DNA from: Roseburia_D sp964388945
Lineage (GTDB): Bacteria > Bacillota > Clostridia > Lachnospirales > Lachnospiraceae
Reading direction: 5' to 3'
DNA: 27,396 bases
Assembly: GCA_964388945.1 (NCBI GenBank)
Contig: CAYMCM010000032.1
Span: forward strand, 1-27,396
Shown here in pieces: positions 1 to 6,852 of this stretch. The notes below the pieces were generated by a model. The model worked only from the letters and a program-made list of their open reading frames with translations, had not been told where the DNA came from and made no database searches. The position numbers and the translations under genes were made by a program. Each line of letters opens with the position of its first letter. The stretch's first letter is position 1.

Positions 1-85
1 TTTATCATAGAAGACCTTCTATATCATTATTTACAGAAAAAGTTTCACACACTCCTCATATCGGCTAAGACAGTTTTCCGCTGTC

Positions 86-125
86 AAAAAAATCGCCCAG
101 ACCGTAAAGTCTAGGCGATTTTTTG
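86..125. terminator. Bidirectional intrinsic terminator
   Basis: An inverted repeat with arms AATCGCC...GGCGATT, extended by AGAC/GTCT, is flanked by A-runs on one side and T-runs on the other. It can terminate the minus-strand gene ending at 138 and any transcript entering from the left. The first 85 bases hold no recognisable gene. Confidence 0.8.
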
Positions 126-137
126 ATATTATCATTT

Positions 138-545
138 TTACACATCACAAAGGATAAGTTCTCCCTCGTCCTCTATTAACATCCGATCCTCACGCAGCCG
201 CTCCACGATCTCCATATAACGGTCAACCGCCTGCTTTGCACTCTTATACTGCATGAGCTGTGGCTTTTTATCTTTTTCCTTATAATAGATCACATTGTAG
301 TCAATATAAGCAACCACGATCTTTTCTTTCTCCAACATATCCTCAAACATTTTATGCATCACCACATGCATCTCCCCGGCTTTCCGGCGGATCGGATAGA
401 AGTCCGATGTTTCCGGTTCTTCTTCCTTTATCTCTTCTGTCTTTGCCGCCTTACTATGTCTGATCTGTTCTTTTTTATCTGTATCCCCGGAAAGCATCTC
501 AAAAAGATTCATCTGTCCCGTTAAGTCTTCTTTTTCTGTTTTCAT
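138..545 (-). CDS. Hypothetical protein with an N-terminal QMNLF motif (possible beta-clamp binder)
   Basis: A 135-residue soluble, highly charged protein that I do not recognise. The start at 545 is preferred because AGGAGGAGACCG lies directly before this ATG; the longer reading frame upstream would run through that ribosome binding site. Residues 11-15 read QMNLF, close to the Q-x-x-L-F pentapeptide with which DNA polymerases and mismatch repair proteins dock on the beta sliding clamp. The next 40 residues are a low-complexity acidic/basic stretch, probably disordered. The C-terminal 75 residues look folded (alternating hydrophobic strands and helix). A role in DNA metabolism is only an inference from the motif. 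The gene is monocistronic, followed by a strong terminator and divergent from the DUF4250 gene. Confidence 0.75.
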   Translation of the reverse strand: MKTEKEDLTGQMNLFEMLSGDTDKKEQIRHSKAAKTEEIKEEEPETSDFYPIRRKAGEMHVVMHKMFEDMLEKEKIVVAYIDYNVIYYKEKDKKPQLMQYKSAKQAVDRYMEIVERLREDRMLIEDEGELILCDV

Positions 546-712
546 CGGTCTCCTCCTAATATCACATTTTTGCTGTTTTGATTTTATCACATTTTAAACT
601 TTCTGGAAACTTACATTCTTTTCGCTTTCTTCCCATCCGCCGTACCTTGACATTTCCGCCCTTCTTTTCTATAATCATGGGGAATTTTAACATCCAGAAA
701 GGAGAACCTGTC

Positions 713-895
713 ATGTTTCAGTCATTACCAAAAGATCCTGTCATTCTGCTCAGCTTTGTCAACACAGAACTCCGGGATCACTATACTTCTTTAGATAAAT
801 TCTGCCATGCACATGGCGCAGACCGCGCAGCATTAGAACAAAAACTCGGAGACATCGACTATTGCTATGATGCTTCCTCCAATCAGTTCATCTAA
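713..895 (+). CDS. DUF4250 domain-containing protein
   Basis: A 60-residue protein beginning MFQSLPKDPVILLSFVNTEL, matching the small DUF4250 family of Firmicutes, which is marked by the opening PKDPxxLLSFVNxxLRD and the closing IDYxYDxxxNQF. Function is unknown. AGAAAGGAGAACCTGTC immediately precedes this ATG, so the longer in-frame extension to 578 is not used. Length equals the family norm. It is a single gene followed by its own terminator. Confidence 0.88.
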   Translation: MFQSLPKDPVILLSFVNTELRDHYTSLDKFCHAHGADRAALEQKLGDIDYCYDASSNQFI

Positions 896-918
896 AATGG
901 ACGAGGCGTTACTGGTAC

Positions 919-950
919 AAAAAAACCACCGTGTGCATCGGTGGTTTTTA
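919..950 (+). terminator. Intrinsic terminator of the DUF4250 gene
   Basis: The repeat AAAAACCACC / GGTGGTTTTT with an ATGCA-like loop ends in a T-run. It lies 25 bases after the DUF4250 stop codon. Confidence 0.85.
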
Positions 951-966
951 TAAAGGGGGAGAGTTT

Positions 967-1017
967 ATGAAAAAGTTTTCTTCATCACTGATTTCTTCTC
1001 AAGTGATGCTTATATAA
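967..1017 (+). CDS. Possible 16-codon small ORF with a strong ribosome binding site
   Basis: ATG at 967 follows AAAGGGGGAGAGTTT, a strong Shine-Dalgarno at good spacing. The frame encodes MKKFSSSLISSQVMLI and stops at TAA 1017. It begins 16 bases after the DUF4250 terminator, so it would need read-through or its own promoter. A complementary segment, CTCTCCCTT, at 1045-1053 could pair with the ribosome binding site. No family is recognisable; it may be chance or a leader peptide. The rest of 951-1108 shows nothing else. Confidence 0.25.
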   Translation: MKKFSSSLISSQVMLI

Positions 1018-1091
1018 TATCTGCAATTTATGAACTTCTTATGTCTCTCCCTTGAAAAAAATGTGAACTTTCTGCATAAAAACTGTAACAG

Positions 1092-1116
1092 ATTTATAAA
1101 ATCGGATTTTATAAAT
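1092..1116 (-). terminator. Perfect inverted repeat at the end of mecA
   Basis: Arms ATTTATAAAAT and ATTTTATAAAT (11 bp, perfect) enclose CGG and overlap the mecA stop codon at 1109-1111. In the minus direction a TTTTT run follows about ten bases later. It probably acts as a terminator or a 3'-end stabiliser, although the stem is A/T-only and the T-run is offset. Confidence 0.45.
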
Positions 1117-1909
1117 TCTGAAGCCGATAAAGCGCACGCTCCTGCAGGATACAGATCTCATGTTCTTCAATCTCACGCGCTCTGGCATCCCCGATCAGGA
1201 AAGCTGTCCCATACTCGGATGCCTGCATGGAAAGTGATGCCATCTCTTCTCTGCTGATCTCCGCTGTATCTAAGATCAATGCATATCTTCTGTCATTCAT
1301 TCGGTACAATCTCTCACTTGGAAATGCAAAATCAGGAAAACGTCTGCAAAAACGGACTGCATGATCTATGGAAGCAAAAAACACGATAAACATATGATTG
1401 CCCATCCAGTAATCCGATGTCTTCTTCTCGTCCTGCACCGCTACGGTCTGATCCTTTTTGTCTGCCGCATCCTCTTTCTGCTTTTCTGTCTCCTTCATTT
1501 CCGCTTCCTGCCTGCTTTGTACCTCACGAAGCAGCCCGGCAAACGCATCCGCCTGATCCTGCCCGTCCATGCTCCGTATCTCATCGACACGTTCCGAATC
1601 AATCCATCCTTCTTCACTCATCATATCCTTTAATTGATCCAACGCACGATCCATTCCGATATTCTCTGCCTTGTCCGAAAATGTGAATACCACATCATGG
1701 TTCGGCAGAAATGCCGCCTGTACCGCCTGAATCCCAGAGGTCATCTTAAAACCGATCTCTTCCTCCGCCATATCCACGACCTCGTTTAAAAATTCCTGTG
1801 CTTTATCACCATTTTTGATCAGATCTTCGATCTTAAGTCCGCGTTCTTCTATCTCATCCTGTGAAACAATACATCTCACCGTACTCTTATCTACTCGTTT
1901 AAATCTCAT
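1109..1909 (-). CDS. mecA: Adaptor protein MecA
   Basis: A 266-residue MecA-family adaptor. In Bacillus, MecA delivers substrates such as ComK to the ClpC-ClpP protease and triggers ClpC assembly. The N-terminal substrate-binding part (about residues 1-90) starts MRFKRVDKSTVRCIVSQDE, the usual family opening. It is followed by a charged linker rich in K, E, D and Q (about residues 130-165). The C-terminal ClpC-binding domain begins near DYWMGNHMFIVFFASIDHAV. Length is normal for clostridial members. The ribosome binding site is weak (AGTGGGT). A promoter with extended -10 TGATATAAT lies about 85 bases upstream. Genes for ClpC or competence are not in the window, so substrates here are unknown. 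Confidence 0.9.
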   Translation of the reverse strand: MRFKRVDKSTVRCIVSQDEIEERGLKIEDLIKNGDKAQEFLNEVVDMAEEEIGFKMTSGIQAVQAAFLPNHDVVFTFSDKAENIGMDRALDQLKDMMSEEGWIDSERVDEIRSMDGQDQADAFAGLLREVQSRQEAEMKETEKQKEDAADKKDQTVAVQDEKKTSDYWMGNHMFIVFFASIDHAVRFCRRFPDFAFPSERLYRMNDRRYALILDTAEISREEMASLSMQASEYGTAFLIGDARAREIEEHEICILQERALYRLQNL

Positions 1910-1990
1910 AATTACCCACTTTCACGATAAATCCTGATTTTTCAGGGGATAAATATCTGATGTGCCAGATTGTATTCCGACACTCACATC

Positions 1991-2000
1991 ATATTATATC
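1991..2000 (-). promoter_or_regulatory. Extended -10 promoter of mecA
   Basis: In the minus direction the sequence reads TGATATAAT, a consensus -10 with the TG extension, about 85 bases before the mecA start. No good -35 is visible. Within the leader, CCTGATTTTTCAGG can form a short hairpin. Confidence 0.5.
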
Positions 2001-2054
2001 ACAAACCGAATAAATTCATCTACGTAATTATTTACAAAACATGAAAATTTATAG

Positions 2055-2090
2055 AAAAAAACCACTTCACAAAAGCGATGCGAAGTGGTC
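2055..2090 (-). terminator. Intrinsic terminator of pta
   Basis: The stem ACCACTTC / GAAGTGGT with a loop of about 12 bases is followed in the minus direction by a run of seven T. It lies 16 bases past the pta stop. Confidence 0.88.
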
Positions 2091-2106
2091 TTCCAGTTTT
2101 TAAAAC

Positions 2107-3090
2107 TTATGCCAATGCTGCGGTGATGATCGCCATCGAATATACTTCAGAAGCATTGCATCCGCGGGACAGATCATTGATCGGTGCGTTAAGTCCGAGA
2201 AGGATCGGACCGTATGCATCAAAATTACCAAGACGCTGCGCTATTTTATATCCAATATTTCCTGCACTGATATCCGGGAAGATAAATGTATTTGCATGTC
2301 CTGCAACAACGGAATCCGGGCACTTGGTGCGTGCAACTCTCGGAGAAACCGCTGCATCAAACTGCATCTCACCTTCGATCGGCAGATCAGGGTATTTTGC
2401 TCTTGCTTTTGCGGCTGCGTTACGCATCTTATCTACATCCTCGCCTTTTCCGGAACCAAATGTAGAGTAGCTTAAAAATGCAACTTTCGGATCAATGCCG
2501 AAGATCTTTGCACATGCTGCAGACTCACCTGCGATCTCTACAAGTTCATCCTCCGTCGGATGAATGTTGATAGCACAGTCACTCATGGCAAGCACTTCGT
2601 TCTCTCCGGTTGCTGCCGGACGAACCAGAATAAAGCAGGAAGATACGATCGTATTACCCGGCTTCGTCTTGATTAACTGCAGTGCCGGACGAACCGTATC
2701 TGCTGTGGAGTAAGTTGCTCCGCCGAGCAGTGCATCTGCAAGCCCCATTTTTACCAGCATAGTACCAAAATAATTTGCCTGTGAAAGAATTCCTCTCGCC
2801 TGCTCCGGTGTAACACCTTTGGATTTACGAAGTTCGCAGAATAAATCTATCATTTCATCAATACGATCAAAATTTTTCGGATCTATGATCTCTGCGCCGC
2901 GGATATTAAAGCCGCTGTCTGCTGCTGTTTTATGTACTTCATCCGGATCTCCTACGAGAATCGGCTGTAAAAAATTGCTTGCAAGAAGTCTGGAGGCTGC
3001 CTCTAAAATACGCGGGTCCGTTCCCTCTGTAAATACGATCTTTTTCGGATCTTTTTTTAAAATCTCAATTAAGTGACCAAAACCAAACAT
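2107..3090 (-). CDS. pta: Phosphate acetyltransferase
   Basis: A 327-residue cytoplasmic enzyme converting acetyl-CoA and phosphate to acetyl phosphate and CoA, the first step of acetate formation from acetyl-CoA. Family features are the N-terminal FTEGTDPRILEAASRL, the central SDCAINIHPTEDELVEIA, LSYSTFGSGKGEDVDK, and the C-terminal segment GHANTFIFPDISAGNIGYK followed by GPILLGL. Length is typical of the short Pta without an N-terminal regulatory domain. AGGAGA precedes the ATG. A candidate promoter, TTGTTT-17-TAGAAT, lies upstream. Acetate kinase, its usual neighbour, is not here: the next gene downstream is mecA behind a terminator. Confidence 0.95.
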   Translation of the reverse strand: MFGFGHLIEILKKDPKKIVFTEGTDPRILEAASRLLASNFLQPILVGDPDEVHKTAADSGFNIRGAEIIDPKNFDRIDEMIDLFCELRKSKGVTPEQARGILSQANYFGTMLVKMGLADALLGGATYSTADTVRPALQLIKTKPGNTIVSSCFILVRPAATGENEVLAMSDCAINIHPTEDELVEIAGESAACAKIFGIDPKVAFLSYSTFGSGKGEDVDKMRNAAAKARAKYPDLPIEGEMQFDAAVSPRVARTKCPDSVVAGHANTFIFPDISAGNIGYKIAQRLGNFDAYGPILLGLNAPINDLSRGCNASEVYSMAIITAALA

Positions 3091-3193
3091 ATTGTTTTCT
3101 CTCCTATTCTATCAAATATACATTTATTCGATGCTTTTATTCTATACCCATTTCCGGCACAAAACAATATATTCCATGTACTTTTTACGGAAC

Positions 3194-3222
3194 AAAAACA
3201 GCAGGAATTTCCCATCCTGCTG
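3194..3222 (-). terminator. Intrinsic terminator of nrdD
   Basis: The stem CAGCAGGA / TCCTGCTG with an 8-base loop is followed in the minus direction by TTTTT. A second small stem, CACTG/CAGTG, lies between it and the nrdD stop. Confidence 0.85.
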
Positions 3223-3262
3223 CCTGTCACTGCTCGTTACAGTGCTTTCCTTAAATTACATA

Positions 3263-5422
3263 TTATAAATGCATCACACGCTCTTGGATCTCCTGTGTTC
3301 TGCCCTGATTCCAAAACTGGGTTCCGATATAGCCGCAGGTTCTTCTTGCAACATTCATCGTATCCTCATCGCGGTTTCCGCAGTGCGGGCATTCCCAGAT
3401 AAGTTTTCCATCCTCTCCGGCCACGATCTGGATCTGTCCATCATAGCCACATTTCTGACAGTAATCACTCTTGGTATTAAGCTCTGCATACATGATATTG
3501 TCATAGATAAACTTCATGACATCCAAAACCGCCGGAATATTATCCTGCATATTCGGAACTTCCACATAGCTTACCGCACCGCCCGTAGAAAGTGCCTGAA
3601 ACTGGGATTCAAACTTCAGCTTGGAAAATGCATCAATCTCCTCTTTTACATTGACATGATAGCTGTTTGTGATGTAATTTTTATCTGTCACATCCTTGAT
3701 GATACCAAACCGTTTCTGTAAACATTTTGCAAATTTGTAGGTTGTACTCTCAATCGGTGAACCATAGATACTAAAACCGATATTCGTCTCTTCCTTCCAT
3801 TTGTCGCAGGCATCGTTCATATGCTGCATGACTGCAAGCGCAAACGGAGTTGCCTCCGGATCTGTGTGTGACTTTCCAGTCATATAGCGCACACATTCGT
3901 AGAGTCCCGCATATCCGAGTGATATCGTGGAATATCCGCCGTAAAGCAGTTTGTCGATCGTCTCGCCCTTTTTCAGGCGTGCCAGTGCCCCATACTGCCA
4001 GAGGATCGGTGCCGCATCGGACAACGTTCCTTTCAGGCGGTTGTGGCGGCACATCAGTGCTCGATAGCAGAGTTCCAGACGCTCATCAAAGATCTCCCAG
4101 AACTTTTTCTCGTCTCCTCCGGAAGACAAAGCCACATCTACAAGATTGATCGTGACAACTCCCTGATTGAAACGTCCGTAGAACTTATATTTTCCATTCT
4201 CGTCTTTCCATACACTGAGTGCACTGCGGCATCCCATAACCGGGAAGCAGTTGCCTTCCTTTAACTCTTTCATCTTTTTCTCGGAAATGTAGTCCGGCAC
4301 CATCCGTTTTGCCGTACATTTTGCAGCAAGCTCCGTCAGGTAAAAATACGGTGTGCCCTCAGTCACATTATCATCCTCAAGCACATATAAAAGCTTTGGA
4401 AATGCCGGTGTGATCCAGACACCCTTTTCATTTTTTACGCCCTGGTAACGCTGTTTTAACATTTCTTCAATGATCAGTGCGAGATCTTTTTTCTCCTGTT
4501 CGTTCTTTGCTTCATTCAGATACATAAAGATAGAAAGGAACGGAGCCTGTCCATTGGTCGTCATCAATGTAATGACCTGATACTGAATGGTCTGCACGCC
4601 GCGGTTTACTTCTTTTCTGAGCCGGCGTTCCACGATCTCGTTTCTGACCTCTTCCGACGGCATCTCCGGAAGCAGCTTGGATTCCTCTGCCACTTCTCTG
4701 CGGATTTTTTCTCTTGACACATTGACAAACGGTGCCAGATGTGCCAACGAAATACTCTGTCCGCCATACTGGTTACTTGCAACCTGCGCGATGATCTGCG
4801 TTGCGATATTACATGCTGTGGAAAAGCTATGCGGCTTTTCGATCAAAGTCTCACTGATGACCGTACCGTTCTGAAGCATATCTTCGAGATTGACCAGATC
4901 GCAGTTATGCATATGCTGTGCATAGTAATCCGAATCATGAAAATGGATGATCCCCTGACAATCTGCCTCAACGATATCGGGCGGCAGAAGAAGTCTTTTT
5001 GTGATATCTTTGCTGACTTCACCCGCCATGTAATCGCGCTGTACGCTGTTCACGGTCGGGTTTTTATTGGAATTTTCCTGTTTGATCTCCTCACTGTTGC
5101 ATTCAATCAGTGTTAAGATCCGGTTGTCTGTCGTATTTGCCTTGCGCACCAAAGAACGTTCATAGCGGTAGATGATATAATTTTTTGCCACATTGAAAGC
5201 TCCGGTGGACAAAATCTGCTTTTCTACCATATCCTGAACTTCCTCAACCGAGACTGCCCGTCCAAGCTTCTGGCATTTATACTGAATAAAATCCACGACA
5301 TCCTGAATCTGTTCTTTGCTCAAACGATTCCCTTCTGTCGCATCGTTCGCTTTTGTAATTGCAACTGTAATCTTTGACGGATCAAAATCTTCTTCTGATC
5401 CATTTCGTTTTGTAATTCTCAT
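3263..5422 (-). CDS. nrdD: Anaerobic ribonucleoside-triphosphate reductase (class III)
   Basis: A 719-residue glycyl-radical enzyme reducing ribonucleoside triphosphates to deoxynucleotides under anoxia. Residues 1 to about 90 form an ATP-cone allosteric domain (opening MRITKRNGSEEDFDPSKI). The catalytic barrel carries the active-site region NCFPVMGCRSALS. The C terminus has a zinc site made of two CxxC pairs (CQKC and CPHC), then the glycyl-radical loop RRTCGYIGTQFWNQGR. Length is normal. AGAAGGAGATGTCAAA precedes the ATG. The activase gene nrdG, which often follows nrdD, is absent: the gene ends in a terminator and pta follows. Upstream DNA carries a strong promoter and two NrdR-like boxes, so repression by NrdR-dATP is likely. 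Confidence 0.97.
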   Translation of the reverse strand: MRITKRNGSEEDFDPSKITVAITKANDATEGNRLSKEQIQDVVDFIQYKCQKLGRAVSVEEVQDMVEKQILSTGAFNVAKNYIIYRYERSLVRKANTTDNRILTLIECNSEEIKQENSNKNPTVNSVQRDYMAGEVSKDITKRLLLPPDIVEADCQGIIHFHDSDYYAQHMHNCDLVNLEDMLQNGTVISETLIEKPHSFSTACNIATQIIAQVASNQYGGQSISLAHLAPFVNVSREKIRREVAEESKLLPEMPSEEVRNEIVERRLRKEVNRGVQTIQYQVITLMTTNGQAPFLSIFMYLNEAKNEQEKKDLALIIEEMLKQRYQGVKNEKGVWITPAFPKLLYVLEDDNVTEGTPYFYLTELAAKCTAKRMVPDYISEKKMKELKEGNCFPVMGCRSALSVWKDENGKYKFYGRFNQGVVTINLVDVALSSGGDEKKFWEIFDERLELCYRALMCRHNRLKGTLSDAAPILWQYGALARLKKGETIDKLLYGGYSTISLGYAGLYECVRYMTGKSHTDPEATPFALAVMQHMNDACDKWKEETNIGFSIYGSPIESTTYKFAKCLQKRFGIIKDVTDKNYITNSYHVNVKEEIDAFSKLKFESQFQALSTGGAVSYVEVPNMQDNIPAVLDVMKFIYDNIMYAELNTKSDYCQKCGYDGQIQIVAGEDGKLIWECPHCGNRDEDTMNVARRTCGYIGTQFWNQGRTQEIQERVMHL

Positions 5423-5446
5423 TTTGACATCTCCTTCTAATGATAA

Positions 5447-5475
5447 ATTATAATGGTATCTGCTCCGTTTAGCAA
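5447..5475 (-). promoter_or_regulatory. nrdD promoter (TTGCTA-17-TATAAT)
   Basis: In the minus direction, TTGCTA (5470-5475) and a perfect TATAAT (5447-5452) are separated by 17 bases, ending 24 bases before the nrdD ATG. The upstream NrdR-like box overlaps the -35 element, as expected for repression. Confidence 0.75.
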
Positions 5476-5520
5476 CTATATATTGTATTTTAGTTGTTTT
5501 TTATATACCATATATAAGAT
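5473..5520 (-). promoter_or_regulatory. Tandem NrdR-like boxes upstream of nrdD
   Basis: Box 1 (5473-5488) reads ATACAATATATAGTTG in the minus direction, 13 of 16 matches to the NrdR consensus ACACwATATATwGTGT. Box 2 (5505-5520) reads ATCTTATATATGGTAT, about 11 of 16. The boxes start exactly 32 bases apart, the three-turn spacing usual for NrdR pairs. NrdR itself is not encoded in this window. Box 2 is the weaker of the two and the region is AT-rich, so part of its match may be chance. Confidence 0.6.
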
Positions 5521-5524
5521 TATT

Positions 5525-5708
5525 TTCTCATGCAACAAGCGGACGGCACATCTATTTTTCTGCAAAAGAATCTTTGTGTCTGACAACTGACAGGTTCCGG
5601 ATTCCAGCTTTTGCCCCTATAATATGCGGGTGGTCCGACAAAGAACGCGATCTTATGTTTTCAGACTTTTCTTTAGCACTTTCCCGTGTTACAATGATGA
5701 ATTTTTTC
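5525..5708 (+). ncRNA. Candidate structured RNA, possibly 6S RNA
   Basis: The 359-bp gap between nrdD and cysK contains a segment of about 184 nt whose ends pair. TTCTCATGCAACAAGCGG near 5525-5542 is complementary, with small bulges, to CCCGTGTTACAATGATGAA at 5683-5701, and six T follow directly. Inner complementarities include GCAAAAG/CTTTTGC and TCTTTGT/ACAAAGA, giving an overall rod. A -10-like TATAAG (5513-5518) precedes the predicted start by about 6 bases; no good -35 is seen. Length, rod shape with interrupted closing stem and the CAAGCGGaC stretch recall 6S RNA, the RNA-polymerase mimic. No covariance evidence is available, so the family name is tentative. No protein frame in the segment looks real. 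Confidence 0.4.
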
Positions 5709-5719
5709 GTCACCATTGC

Positions 5720-5761
5720 AAAAAAGAGTTTTCGGATTAATCTAAACCGAAAACTCTTTTT
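5720..5761 (-). terminator. Intrinsic terminator of cysK
   Basis: Perfect 14-bp arms AAAAGAGTTTTCGG / CCGAAAACTCTTTT with an 11-base loop. It serves cysK on the minus strand and, being symmetrical, could also stop plus-strand transcripts. Confidence 0.92.
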
Positions 5762-5781
5762 GTTATATTCAGATATAATTT

Positions 5782-6714
5782 TTAGTCAATGAACAAAGAG
5801 GTCGAATAATAACGGTCACCACTGTCCGGAAGCAGTGCCACAATCGTCTTTCCTGCATTTTCCGGTCGTTTTGCTACTTCAAGTGCTGCGTAAAGTGCCG
5901 CACCGGAAGAAATTCCAACGAGGAAGCCTTCTGTGGATGCGATCTCCTTGCCTATGCGGAATGCATCATCATTGGCAACCTTAAATACTTCATCATATAC
6001 TTTGGTGTTCAAGGTTTCCGGCACGAAACCTGCACCGATACCCTGAATCTTATGCGGTCCGCTCTTTCCTTCCGAAAGTACCGGTGAGCTTTCCGGCTCT
6101 ACCGCGATGATCTGAACATCCGGATTTTTGGATTTTAAGTATTCTCCGGTTCCGGTAATGGTTCCGCCTGTGCCGACACCTGCGATAAAGATGTCAACCT
6201 TTCCATCTGTATCATTCCATATCTCCGGTCCGGTCGTTTTTTTGTGGATTGCCGGGTTTGCCGGGTTTACGAACTGTCCCGGGATAAAGCTGTTTGGAAT
6301 CTCTTTTCCTAATTCTTCCGCTTTTTCGATCGCACCCTTCATGCCCTTCGTGCCTTCGGTCAGAACAATCTCTGCACCGTATGCCTTTAAGATGTTGCGG
6401 CGTTCCACGCTCATGGTTTCCGGCATGGTAAGAATCGCACGATAGCCCTTTGCAGCCGCGATCGATGCCAGTCCGATACCGGTATTTCCCGACGTCGGCT
6501 CAATGATCACAGAGCCTTCTTTCAAAAGACCTTTTTCCTCTGCATCTTCGATCATTGCTTTTGCGATACGGTCTTTGACGCTTCCTGCCGGATTGAAATA
6601 CTCAAGCTTTGCGAGGATCGTTGCTTTCGTATCATATTTCTTTTCGATATTTACCACTTCTACTAACGGTGTGTTTCCGATCAGACCAAGGGTTCCCTTA
6701 TAAATGTTTGCCAT
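5782..6714 (-). CDS. cysK: Cysteine synthase A (O-acetylserine sulfhydrylase)
   Basis: A 310-residue PLP enzyme making L-cysteine from O-acetyl-L-serine and sulfide in the cytoplasm. The PLP lysine lies in FNPAGSVKDRIA, the substrate loop is PTSGNTGIGLA, the phosphate-binding loop is GVGTGGTITGTG, and the C terminus ends LLPDSGDRYYSTSLF. Length is that of CysK rather than CBS, with no extra domains. The start at 6714 (MANIYKG) is preferred because AGAAAGGAAGATATT precedes it; the longer frame to 6753 has no such site. It is a single-gene unit with its own promoter (TTGACA-17-TAAAAT), a leader palindrome and a terminator. No cysE is adjacent. Confidence 0.96.
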   Translation of the reverse strand: MANIYKGTLGLIGNTPLVEVVNIEKKYDTKATILAKLEYFNPAGSVKDRIAKAMIEDAEEKGLLKEGSVIIEPTSGNTGIGLASIAAAKGYRAILTMPETMSVERRNILKAYGAEIVLTEGTKGMKGAIEKAEELGKEIPNSFIPGQFVNPANPAIHKKTTGPEIWNDTDGKVDIFIAGVGTGGTITGTGEYLKSKNPDVQIIAVEPESSPVLSEGKSGPHKIQGIGAGFVPETLNTKVYDEVFKVANDDAFRIGKEIASTEGFLVGISSGAALYAALEVAKRPENAGKTIVALLPDSGDRYYSTSLFID

Positions 6715-6780
6715 AATATCTTCCTTTCTATTGATATGATTTCTTTGTATCATTCATGTCACTTGTTGATTTCATACATT

Positions 6781-6799
6781 TCATACTTGATAAGTATGA
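6781..6799 (-). promoter_or_regulatory. Perfect palindrome in the cysK leader (possible operator)
   Basis: TCATACTT-GAT-AAGTATGA has 8-bp perfect arms. It would lie at about +11 to +29 of the transcript from the cysK promoter, a position that suits a repressor site. The short direct repeats AATCAACA flank it on both sides. A cysteine-responsive Rrf2 regulator such as CymR is a plausible reader, but the motif does not clearly match its known consensus. Confidence 0.5.
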
Positions 6800-6815
6800 T
6801 TTATCTGTTGATTGT

Positions 6816-6844
6816 ATTTTATCCCTGTATTCCTACTTTGTCAA
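6816..6844 (-). promoter_or_regulatory. cysK promoter (TTGACA-17-TAAAAT)
   Basis: In the minus direction, TTGACA (6839-6844) and TAAAAT (6816-6821) are separated by 17 bases. The predicted start leaves a leader of about 95 bases containing the palindrome. Confidence 0.8.
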
Positions 6845-6852
6845 TAGGTTTT

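Noticed and set aside
260..463. Plus-strand ORF opposite the first hypothetical gene
   Set aside because: Shadow of a well-supported minus-strand gene; no ribosome binding site and proline/serine-rich antisense composition.
5574..5792. 72-codon plus-strand ORF in the nrdD-cysK gap
   Set aside because: No ribosome binding site, runs through the cysK terminator and into cysK antisense; the segment is better explained as a structured RNA.
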